Source of the DNA: CAZNDN01 sp964571815
GTDB lineage: Bacteria > Fibrobacterota > Chitinivibrionia > Chitinivibrionales > WJKA01
Length of the DNA stretch: 7,463 nucleotides
Assembly: GCA_964571815.1 (NCBI GenBank)
Contig: CAZNDN010000175.1
Span: forward strand, 1 to 7,463
Reading direction: 5' to 3'
Positions within the stretch are counted from its first letter, which is position 1. Each line of letters starts with the position of its first letter. The position numbers were made by a program, and so were the translations under genes. The notes under the pieces were generated by a model. The model saw nothing but the letters and a program-made list of their open reading frames with translations, did not search any database and was not told where the DNA came from. This document shows positions 1 to 5,873 of this stretch, in pieces.

Positions 1-221
1 TGCCGTCAACGGCCAACAGCCATACGGAATCGATCCGCTGAAGTAGGACAGTCCCGACAGCACCAATTGCACCGTCTTGCATGAACCGGTGCGTTTGACA
101 ATGCCGGGATGTTTCAGTCTACCTGTGTTGCGCATGATGGCATTGCGTACCAGTTGTCGGGGAGCCGTTATCGAATGCGGGCACCTATGCTTTGCCGGTA
201 GTCTCGTGACAATCCCCGTGA
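1..221. other. Region without an identified gene, downstream of the nuclease-like gene
   Basis: I see no recognisable gene here. On the minus strand one frame stays open from about position 213 to the window edge. It has an ATG at 135..133 followed by 45 codons beginning MRNTGRLKHPGIVKRTG, rich in basic residues. It could be the start or a fragment of a gene lying beyond the edge, or a transposase tail, but I cannot assign a family and random openness is possible. GC is about 52% in the one 60-base line I counted (61 to 120), lower than the transport operon. No convincing terminator hairpin with a T-run follows the nuclease gene. Confidence 0.3.
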
Positions 222-1295
222 TTATCCCTCCACCTCCTCAACCCACGCCAAGAGCTTCTGCCGCAGCTCTTCCTTCGAAGGCAGATAGAGCTGGTACTGC
301 GTGGCGTAGATGTTACTGTCTGTCGGGAGGGTCAACTCGACGAGTGCGTTGTTCTTGCTGTGGCACAGTACGATCCCGATTGTCGGGGACTCGTCGTCGG
401 TCTTCACATGCCGGTCAAAATGGTTGACGTACATCTGCATCTGACCCAGGTCCTGATGGGTCAGTCTATCCCGCTTCAGATCAATCAACACATAGGATCT
501 GAGAAGGCGGTTGTAGAATATCAGATCAACGTAGAAATGGTCGTTGTCAAAGGTAAACCGCTTCTGTCGCGCCTCGAACAAGAAGCCTTTTCCGAGTTCG
601 AGCAGGAACTGCTGCAGCTTGCCGATGATGGCGGTTTCGAGGTCGTTCTCGCTGTACGTGTGCCGCTCTTCGAGACCGAGAAATTCCAGCACCAGCGGAT
701 TCTTGATGACATCGGCCACCTTTTCTACCACCAGTCCTTGCTTCGCCAGTGCCCGGATACCCTCCTTGTCGCGGCTCAATGCTAATCGCTCGTACAAAGA
801 GCTTGCAATCTGACGCCGCAGCTCACAGACCCCCCAACTGTTCGCAATCGCTTCTATCTCATAGAACCGACGCTCCTGCCTTTGACTCACCGCGAGAAGC
901 TCCACATAATGGGACCACCCCAACCGAAGGCCGGAGACCAGCTCTTTGATGGGCAAGTGCTCCACGGAACGGCCCGGCAGGGATTCGGCAGACAGTGTCT
1001 GACGTATCTTGGTTTGAGCCACGGAGTCTGAAGGAGATTGGTCAGACGCTGTCTGACCAATCTCACGGTACTCCAGATAGAACGACCTGCACTGCTTCAG
1101 GCTTGTGGTCGAAACACCCTTAAGTCCTTGACTTCTCAACTCGTGTGACAGCCTGGGCAGAAGCTCTTTCCCGTATTGGTCCGCCCGGCTTGCCGCCCCG
1201 TTCTCGAACTCCACGATATACCACCCGAAGAGCCAGTTGCGTACAACCAGCGAGGTGTCCACTGAGCGGGCCGCACGGGACACCGCGTGCATCAC
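222..1295 (-). CDS. DUF1016/YhcG-family PD-(D/E)XK nuclease-like protein, probably short at the N-terminus
   Basis: A 357-residue protein that I recognise as the DUF1016 (YhcG) family: an N-terminal helical domain, a variable linker and a C-terminal PD-(D/E)XK nuclease-like domain. The N-domain signature is SLVVRNWLFGWYIVEFE (15 to 31). The linker (about 79 to 110) holds QTAS and QTLS repeats, then GWSHYVELLAV (126 to 136). The nuclease core shows E241, D257 in FYVDLIFYN, the IDLK motif with D272 and K274, and Q285/Q287 in the following helix. All expected catalytic positions seem present. The start is GTG at 1295 followed by ATG; an in-frame stop lies four codons upstream. Homologues as I remember them have about 15 more residues, and no ribosome site is visible, so the 5' end may be clipped. 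Three counted lines gave 40, 52 and 57% GC, below the operon, suggesting acquisition. Cellular role is uncertain; relatives occur in accessory and restriction-type loci. Confidence 0.85.
   Translation of the reverse strand: MMHAVSRAARSVDTSLVVRNWLFGWYIVEFENGAASRADQYGKELLPRLSHELRSQGLKGVSTTSLKQCRSFYLEYREIGQTASDQSPSDSVAQTKIRQTLSAESLPGRSVEHLPIKELVSGLRLGWSHYVELLAVSQRQERRFYEIEAIANSWGVCELRRQIASSLYERLALSRDKEGIRALAKQGLVVEKVADVIKNPLVLEFLGLEERHTYSENDLETAIIGKLQQFLLELGKGFLFEARQKRFTFDNDHFYVDLIFYNRLLRSYVLIDLKRDRLTHQDLGQMQMYVNHFDRHVKTDDESPTIGIVLCHSKNNALVELTLPTDSNIYATQYQLYLPSKEELRQKLLAWVEEVEG
978..1061 (-). repeat. Degenerate tandem-type repeat encoding the QT-S linker of the DUF1016 protein
   Basis: Two 30-nt units, 1032 to 1061 and 978 to 1007, start 54 nt apart and match at 21 of 30 positions. 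On the coding strand both carry CAGACA, three variable bases, then TCTG. They encode IGQTASDQSP (residues 79 to 88) and IRQTLSAESL (97 to 106); a partial AQT copy lies between them. Each unit is itself partly palindromic. From memory, the linker between the two DUF1016 domains varies strongly between homologues and often carries QT-L/P-S repeats, so this is probably the family's variable segment rather than a separate element. Confidence 0.7.
1034..1064. repeat. Perfect 14-bp inverted repeat with a 3-nt loop inside the DUF1016 gene
   Basis: The arms at 1034 to 1047 (GAGATTGGTCAGAC) and 1051 to 1064 (GTCTGACCAATCTC) are exact reverse complements, separated by GCT. Pairing stops at the next base pair (1033 G against 1065 A). 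A shorter relative, CAGACA-G-TGTCTG, lies at 989 to 1001. The hairpin lies in coding sequence, in the linker, and no T-run follows on either strand, so it does not look like an intrinsic terminator. Confidence 0.9.
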
Positions 1296-1341
1296 GCATG
1301 CAGCCCGCTACCCGGCACCTCACGCGTCTTCCCGGCCGTTC
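1296..1341. other. Junction between the uptake operon and the nuclease-like gene
   Basis: These 46 bases separate the ATPase stop from the nuclease-like gene's GTG. They contain no ribosome-binding motif at a useful distance from the GTG. None of the three minus-strand frames supplies a believable continuation of the missing DUF1016 N-terminus: the gene's own frame has stops just upstream of the GTG and again four codons further. Only short inverted repeats are seen (for example GCGTG/CACGC at 1285 to 1297), not a terminator. Composition changes across this point, which may mark an insertion or deletion boundary. Confidence 0.45.
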
Positions 1342-2109
1342 TCAGGAACACAGTACCACGACATGAGGAACACCGTCGTGCAGGTACACCTTCGCATCAA
1401 CCCCGAACACCTCCCGCACTACGGAGGCAGTCAAGACATCAGCCGGCTTCCCCTGACGGAACACGCGGCCCTCGTGTAACACGATCACCCTGTCGGAAAA
1501 CGCCGCCGCCAGATTGAGGTCGTGGATTGCCAGCAGTGACGTGATCCGGTTTCGGCGGGCGATATCGCGCACGAGTCGCAGGATCCCAAACTGGTGCTTG
1601 AGGTCCAGATTGTTGGTCGGCTCATCCAGCAGCAGAATGCCGGCCTCCTGCGCCAGGGCGCGCGCAACGAGCACCTGCTGCTGCTCTCCTCCGCTGAGAT
1701 GATCGAAGGTCCGCTGCGCAAACGCCGACAGGTCCATATCGTCGAGCGTCTTCGCGACAAGCTCTTCGTCGCGGCGTGTAAACCGTACCGGGGAGTGAGG
1801 AAATCGGCCGGCCAGGACCGTTTCGAATACCGTGGTTGGAAACAAGCTCTCACTTCGCTGCGGAAGGTAGGCGAAATGCGCTGCGCGCTCGATCCGGCTC
1901 ATGCGCGCCACATCCCGTCCCTCAACCAGCACCTCTCCGGCCGACGGTTTCAGTACATGGTTGACACACTGAAGCAGGGTGGATTTGCCGGCGCCGTTGC
2001 TTCCGACAACGGCAACGACCGTCCCCTCTTCGATATCCTGCGACAGGTCCGTGAAGACCGGATGCGCGTTGTAGCTGAAGCACAGGCCCCTGATGCGAAG
2101 CGTTACCAT
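1342..2109 (-). CDS. ABC transporter ATP-binding protein, FepC/BtuD (iron chelate/cobalamin) type
   Basis: A 255-residue cytoplasmic ATPase that would power the permease encoded just upstream. All nucleotide-binding motifs are intact: Walker A GSNGAGKST (36 to 44), Q-loop Q84 in YLPQR, ABC signature LSGGEQQQ (138 to 145), Walker B ILLLDEP (158 to 164), D-loop NNLD (166 to 169) and the switch histidine H196 in AIHDLN. Length and C-terminal region (GKPADVLTASVVREVFGVD) are typical of the importers for siderophores, haem and vitamin B12. It overlaps the permease stop by 7 nt, and the ATG is preceded by AGGAG (2118 to 2122) eight bases away, supporting this start. It is the last transport gene of the operon. 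Sequence alone does not fix the substrate, because this ATPase family serves iron chelates, haem, corrinoids and other metals. Confidence 0.96.
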   Translation of the reverse strand: MVTLRIRGLCFSYNAHPVFTDLSQDIEEGTVVAVVGSNGAGKSTLLQCVNHVLKPSAGEVLVEGRDVARMSRIERAAHFAYLPQRSESLFPTTVFETVLAGRFPHSPVRFTRRDEELVAKTLDDMDLSAFAQRTFDHLSGGEQQQVLVARALAQEAGILLLDEPTNNLDLKHQFGILRLVRDIARRNRITSLLAIHDLNLAAAFSDRVIVLHEGRVFRQGKPADVLTASVVREVFGVDAKVYLHDGVPHVVVLCS

Positions 2110-3161
2110 CCGCCCCTCTCCTGTTTCCTGACTATCAAATATAGAAGCATGGGGCCGCCGATAAACGATGTGACAATGCCCACGGGGAGCACGGTCGGCT
2201 GCACGATCGTCAGGGCCAGAATGTCGGCGCCCAGGAGAAATGCAGCCCCGAACAGTCCCGATGCGGGCATCAGAAAGCGCGCATCGTTGCCGATCAGCAG
2301 CCGCACAATATGCGGTGAGACCAGCCCGACGAAACCGATAATACCGGTGAAACAGATGATCGCCGCCGAAACCAGAGATGCGAGAACCAGGACGATAATG
2401 CGTGTTCTTTCGACGTTTACGCCCAGCCCCCGAGCGCTTTGGTCGCCGGTATTCAGGATGTTAAGCTTCTGGTTCTGCATGAGAAGAAACGGCAGCGCGC
2501 AGGCAAGGACAATTGCCGGCGGCGCGATATCCGCCCAGGTCGCCCGCCCCAGGTTCCCCATCATCCACAGCGACAACGACTTCAACTCCTCGGAATTGGA
2601 GAAATAGCTCAGCAGCGTCGAGAAGGATGAGAATATGAAATTCATGGCAATCCCGGCAAGGATGAGCATGCCGTAGCCGCACCTGCCCAGCCGGGAGAGC
2701 AGAAAAATGACCGCGCAGGGGATCAGGGCAAAAACGAAGGCATTACCGACCAGCATGTACCTGCCCCCGGCCAGTGAGACGCCGGCTATGACGGCCAGGC
2801 CGGCGCCCAGTCCCGCGCCGGAGGAGACCCCCAGAGTGAAAGGAGTGGCAAGGGGGTTCCGCAGAACGACCTGCATCTGCATGCCGGTCACCGCCAGACC
2901 GAATCCGCTGAGCAGGGCAAGTACAATCCGGGGAAGACGAATGCGGGTGATCACGGTAACGGCGACGTCGGGTACGGAAGCATCCGTGTTGAACAAACCG
3001 CTGCACAGCGCCCCGAAGATTTCCCCCACGCCGAATCTCATCGGCCCGATCCCCAGACCGATCACGGACAACACGCCCGCGGCCGTCACCAGCGAAAGGC
3101 TGAACAACGTTCTTCGCAGCACGGTTCGGCGGTAGGCTCGATGAGTGCCGGCGGGGTCCAT
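2103..3161 (-). CDS. ABC transporter permease, FecCD/BtuC family
   Basis: A 352-residue inner-membrane permease, normal length for the FecCD/BtuC family, whose members work as homodimers with about ten transmembrane helices each. Hydrophobic segments are visible near residues 17 to 38, 78 to 98, 112 to 130, 136 to 156, 163 to 186, 212 to 229, 253 to 275, 300 to 320 and 325 to 345. Family motifs are RLPRIVLALLSGFGLAVTG (75 to 93) and NPLATPFTLGVSSGA (102 to 116). The cytoplasmic coupling segment GFVGLVSPHIVRLLIG (276 to 291) should contact the ATPase. The start ATG is 3 nt after the binding-protein stop, so translation is probably coupled; only a distant GGAG is visible. The next gene, the ATPase, overlaps its end. 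The family transports siderophore-iron, haem, cobalamin and related metal chelates; the exact cargo here is not readable. Confidence 0.96.
   Translation of the reverse strand: MDPAGTHRAYRRTVLRRTLFSLSLVTAAGVLSVIGLGIGPMRFGVGEIFGALCSGLFNTDASVPDVAVTVITRIRLPRIVLALLSGFGLAVTGMQMQVVLRNPLATPFTLGVSSGAGLGAGLAVIAGVSLAGGRYMLVGNAFVFALIPCAVIFLLSRLGRCGYGMLILAGIAMNFIFSSFSTLLSYFSNSEELKSLSLWMMGNLGRATWADIAPPAIVLACALPFLLMQNQKLNILNTGDQSARGLGVNVERTRIIVLVLASLVSAAIICFTGIIGFVGLVSPHIVRLLIGNDARFLMPASGLFGAAFLLGADILALTIVQPTVLPVGIVTSFIGGPMLLYLIVRKQERGGW
2118..2122 (-). promoter_or_regulatory. Ribosome-binding site of the ATPase gene
   Basis: AGGAG on the minus strand lies eight bases before the ATG at 2109..2107, inside the end of the permease gene. 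It supports a start that overlaps the permease stop by 7 nt. Confidence 0.75.
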
Positions 3162-3164
3162 GGC

Positions 3165-4265
3165 CTAGTTCCATCGCTCCAGGTCGAGGTCGTCGGCCAT
3201 TGCGCTGTACAGGCTGTCCGCGCCGTAGAAGCGTTTGAATATCTCGTTGCCGCGTTCCTCGACATCGAGATGCGCGAAAAGGCCGGGATGAAACAGTTTC
3301 GCCATGTACAGCACCTGTACCAGGGCCCGCTGATGCGGCCACCAGTTGCAGAACGCGGTCGTGTAGTACACCTGCCTGTTCTTCACGGCCCCGACGGTGT
3401 GCAGCAGCGGATCGGCAAGCACATCCTCGACGGTGACCGGCAGCGGGCTTGTCGGTCCTCCTTCATGCCAATGCTGGGGCTGATAGCGCGAAACGAATAT
3501 GATATCGGGGTCCCATTGGATAAGCTGCTCGCGCGAAACAAGAATGCCCCGTTCTCCCTTGACAAAATCCTTTGCGTCGCGGGCAACATTGATCCCGCCG
3601 GCAAGCTCGATGGGATCGAACGCGCACACCGTATTGAGTATGTCGCCGGTCCAGCTTGTCCAGGCAAAATACACGCGCGGTCTCTCCCCGGGCGGCAGTG
3701 CCGCGGTGACGGATGTTACGGGGTGCAGCGCAGCGCGAATGAAATCTTTCAGGCTGTCCGCCTGTGGCTCCAGTCGCAGGGCCGTGCCGATGAGATCTAT
3801 CTGGCGCCGGAACATCTCCACCATGGGAACGTCCTCGGGAAACGAGACCGCCACGACCGCGGCCGATGTCTTGTCTTCGAACGAAGCGACATCGGGCTGG
3901 GAAGCGAAGATCAGGTCGGGCTTCAGCGAGACGATCAGTTCGATATTGGCGCCGAACGGGCCAACATCGGGCAACTCGCCAAGCCGCCCCCCGCACCCGT
4001 GAAGCTCTTCGGGCAGCAGGCACGTGTGGGAAATGCCCACCAGCTTGTCGCAGCCGCCCATCGCAACCACCAGCCGCGTGTACATCGTAAAGGGCGACAC
4101 GACCCGGGAAACCTCCTCGGGAATCACGACCTTCCGGCCGGCGGCGTCGATGAGGGTATCCGGCGGGACGGCCGCCCCGCTCCGGTCATCGCGATCCCGG
4201 CGACCGCAGCCACCGCACACCAGCATCGCACACACCAGTGGGCCCACAACCTTGAGCAACATCAT
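3165..4265 (-). CDS. Periplasmic substrate-binding protein, FepB/BtuF (TroA-fold) type, probable lipoprotein
   Basis: A 366-residue binding protein that should deliver substrate to the FecCD-type permease. It begins with a hydrophobic signal segment (1 to 19) ending in VCGGC; C20 could be lipidated, though the lipobox is poor because position -3 is Cys. The mature part shows the family's N-lobe opening, LIDAAGRKVVIPEEVSRVVS (38 to 57), the motif LKPDLIFAS (114 to 122), a long connecting helix (about 150 to 180) and a C-lobe with WDPDIIFVS (251 to 259) and CNWWPHQ (306 to 312). Candidate cargo ligands include H80, C82, C91, W202, W205, Y261, H265, W266, H267, C306 and W308/W309; this is inference. 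The ATG overlaps the FmdE stop in ATGA. The frame stays open upstream to 4727, but that part is an antisense-type shadow of the FmdE gene, and the signal peptide fixes the start. The cargo is unknown. Confidence 0.92.
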   Translation of the reverse strand: MMLLKVVGPLVCAMLVCGGCGRRDRDDRSGAAVPPDTLIDAAGRKVVIPEEVSRVVSPFTMYTRLVVAMGGCDKLVGISHTCLLPEELHGCGGRLGELPDVGPFGANIELIVSLKPDLIFASQPDVASFEDKTSAAVVAVSFPEDVPMVEMFRRQIDLIGTALRLEPQADSLKDFIRAALHPVTSVTAALPPGERPRVYFAWTSWTGDILNTVCAFDPIELAGGINVARDAKDFVKGERGILVSREQLIQWDPDIIFVSRYQPQHWHEGGPTSPLPVTVEDVLADPLLHTVGAVKNRQVYYTTAFCNWWPHQRALVQVLYMAKLFHPGLFAHLDVEERGNEIFKRFYGADSLYSAMADDLDLERWN

Positions 4266-4981
4266 GCCGAAGCCGTTACGATGCCCGTGCCGAGCACCAT
4301 GCCGAATTGCAGCCCGCCGCACGATGCGCACACGGGGCTGCCGTTGCGGAAACCGGCCTTGCTCTCCATGACCTTCTCGCCGCACGCACTGCACTGCTGT
4401 GAATCGAGAATCGGGGCATACGCGAAACGCGGGACGGCCCGGCGCTCCTGCGTGAAGAGCCTGTCGGCGGGCATGGCTGCGGTCGCGAACGAGCGCTCGA
4501 TCCACAGCTCCTTCATCCGCCTGCTTTCCTGGTCGGACAACGTTTCCCTCCGCTTCACCGCCTTGTCGAACAATTCGTCGCCTTCCCGCCGCCGCTCTTC
4601 GGACGTTGCCTCCACTTCGAAGCTCTTGACACATATCCGCACGGCCTCGTCGCCCGACCTCCGGTACAAGGTCACCGCCGTCTTGCCCAGGTCCTGGTAC
4701 ACCAGGGCGTTGTTGCCCAGGGAACACCCCGCGGCGAACTGGATGCCGTCAACGAAGCAGTTGTTGCACTCCGCCACCGCCATGACCTCTTCCATGCCTG
4801 AATTGTCGTCAATGCCCAGCGCGGAGAATCCGCATTCGACTGCTTTGACTCCCAGAGCAAGCCCCGGGCAGTAGTGCCCGTGAAGCATCCCCGCCATTTC
4901 GAGGACTTCGGCGATTTCACCCCGCAGAAGATGCTCCTGTATCGCTTTTCGAGGGTGCAACCGACTTTCGAGATCATTCAT
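4262..4981 (-). CDS. FmdE-family protein with C-terminal zinc ribbon
   Basis: A 239-residue protein of the FmdE family (PF02663), named for a gene in methanogen formylmethanofuran dehydrogenase operons; its biochemical function is unsettled. The core motif is HGHYCPGLALGV (34 to 45), with H34, H36 and C38 as likely metal ligands. It is followed by AECNNCFVDGIQ (70 to 81) and GCSLGNNALVYQDLGKTA (85 to 102), the usual conserved block. A charged helical stretch (about 120 to 170) leads to a four-cysteine zinc ribbon, CxxC at 197/200 and 218/221. There is no signal peptide, so it should be cytoplasmic. The start ATG overlaps the methyltransferase stop as ATGA and has a strong GGAGGAG site (4989 to 4995), excluding longer in-frame starts back to 5230. 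Its position between methyltransferase and binding protein suggests handling or sensing of the imported metal or cofactor. That is inference. Confidence 0.92.
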   Translation of the reverse strand: MNDLESRLHPRKAIQEHLLRGEIAEVLEMAGMLHGHYCPGLALGVKAVECGFSALGIDDNSGMEEVMAVAECNNCFVDGIQFAAGCSLGNNALVYQDLGKTAVTLYRRSGDEAVRICVKSFEVEATSEERRREGDELFDKAVKRRETLSDQESRRMKELWIERSFATAAMPADRLFTQERRAVPRFAYAPILDSQQCSACGEKVMESKAGFRNGSPVCASCGGLQFGMVLGTGIVTASA

Positions 4982-5859
4982 TGCCGTTCTCCTCCGTTCC
5001 GAGGTGTACCCGCCCACAGCATCCTGCCCGTACGACCCTGCGCATGTTGTTCGACATATCCATCGACTGCAATTCGACCGAGCCGGTTCCGTATCTTCAC
5101 TTCCGGGGAGGACTCGCGTGTGGCGTGCGTGAAAAAGACCGAGTAGAATGCCGTCCACTCTTCGATCGTCTTCCTCCGGGTCCATCGACGAGCAGCGAAT
5201 GAACAATCGGGGAAGCATCCCGATGCGCACACGAGGTTGAATGCATGGAAAAAATTGCCCCGGCGGGTGGGCGGCGGCTCGCCGGCAAGTTCCCGGTGCA
5301 GGTAATCGAGAAGCGAGTCCTCACGCGGTCCGGCCCACCCCTGGAACCAGCAGAGGTTTCTACTCGCCCGCATGAGCTTCAGAAACTCTTCGGGACCGGC
5401 AACAGCCGGCGTCATGTTGGCGAAAACCAGATCGAACGCCGATTCGAATCCGAGGGCGGAGAGGTCCAGGGACCGCCAGTCGGCAATATGAGCATGTATG
5501 CGGGTACGGGTGTCGGGAGCGACCTCCGCCTCCAGCCTCTCGATCATCTTCTCCGCAATGTCCACACATACGACCTCCGCGCCTTTGCGGACAAACGCCT
5601 CGGCGTAGCCCCCCGTACCGCAGCCGACATCGAGGACCCGCGCCCCGTCGAAATCCAGTCCTTTTCGCTCGACCGCGGCAACCACGTCGTCGATGTGCCT
5701 GGTTTTCTCCTCGGCGCTTGCGTGGCCGCCGTAGGAAGCGGCCATGGCGTTCCATGTCGCGGCCGAGCCGTAGCCGCCGAATGCGGCGCGGCCGGCATTC
5801 ATCGCGTTCCATTGCTCGATCCAGAATGCAGGCGTGTCCACGGGCAGTGATTGGCCCAC
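4978..5859 (-). CDS. Class I SAM-dependent methyltransferase
   Basis: A 293-residue soluble protein with a Rossmann methyltransferase core. Motif I is VLDVGCGTGGYAEAF (75 to 89). The acidic residue that would hold the SAM ribose is D100 in EVVCVDIAEKM, IADW (125 to 128) fits motif III, and FDLVFANMTPAV (142 to 153) fits motif IV. About 70 residues precede the core and about 100 follow, including WFQGW and a Trp/Phe-rich segment (EEWTAFYSVFF, 233 to 243) that may form the substrate cap. The start is GTG at 5859, chosen because AAAGGAG (5865 to 5871) lies five bases upstream in the 14-nt gap after the receptor stop; upstream in-frame Met codons lie inside the receptor gene. The substrate cannot be read from sequence. 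Its place in an uptake operon suggests action on the imported chelate, a metallophore precursor or a corrinoid; a thiol or metal detoxifying role is also possible. Confidence 0.9.
   Translation of the reverse strand: MGQSLPVDTPAFWIEQWNAMNAGRAAFGGYGSAATWNAMAASYGGHASAEEKTRHIDDVVAAVERKGLDFDGARVLDVGCGTGGYAEAFVRKGAEVVCVDIAEKMIERLEAEVAPDTRTRIHAHIADWRSLDLSALGFESAFDLVFANMTPAVAGPEEFLKLMRASRNLCWFQGWAGPREDSLLDYLHRELAGEPPPTRRGNFFHAFNLVCASGCFPDCSFAARRWTRRKTIEEWTAFYSVFFTHATRESSPEVKIRNRLGRIAVDGYVEQHAQGRTGRMLWAGTPRNGGERQ
4989..4995 (-). promoter_or_regulatory. Ribosome-binding site deciding the FmdE-family start
   Basis: GGAGGAG on the minus strand lies seven bases before the ATG at 4981..4979, inside the end of the methyltransferase gene. 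Together with the ATGA overlap it fixes the start against longer in-frame options reaching 5230. Confidence 0.8.
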
Positions 5860-5864
5860 GTGCG

Positions 5865-5871
5865 CTCCTTT
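5865..5871 (-). promoter_or_regulatory. Strong ribosome-binding site deciding the methyltransferase GTG start
   Basis: AAAGGAG on the minus strand lies five bases before the GTG at 5859..5857, within the 14-nt gap after the receptor stop codon. It makes the GTG far more likely than the upstream in-frame start codons that overlap the receptor gene. Confidence 0.8.
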
Positions 5872-5873
5872 CT

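Noticed and set aside
211..223. Near-palindrome AATCCCCGTGATT after the nuclease-like gene
   Set aside because: Only four base pairs match cleanly and no T-run follows, so it does not support a terminator.
1034..1064. The 14-bp inverted repeat as an intrinsic terminator or insertion-sequence end
   Set aside because: It is inside an intact coding frame, no T-run follows on either strand, and no transposase or target duplication accompanies it.
1285..1302. Short inverted repeats (GCGTG/CACGC and TGCAT/ATGCA) at the start of the nuclease-like gene
   Set aside because: Stems of five bases are expected by chance in GC-rich DNA and are too short to call a regulatory or terminator structure.
1594..2607. 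A 337-codon open frame on the plus strand
   Set aside because: It is antisense to the ATPase and permease genes, which have complete family motifs; the translation is low-complexity and shows no domain.
4266..4727. N-terminal extension of the binding protein upstream of 4265
   Set aside because: It would overlap most of the FmdE gene in another frame and would bury the signal peptide; the ATG at 4265 in the ATGA overlap explains the start.
3141..4874. A 577-codon open frame on the plus strand
   Set aside because: It lies antisense to the binding-protein and FmdE genes, which have clear family motifs. Such long antisense frames are common in GC-rich DNA, and its translation shows no recognisable domain.
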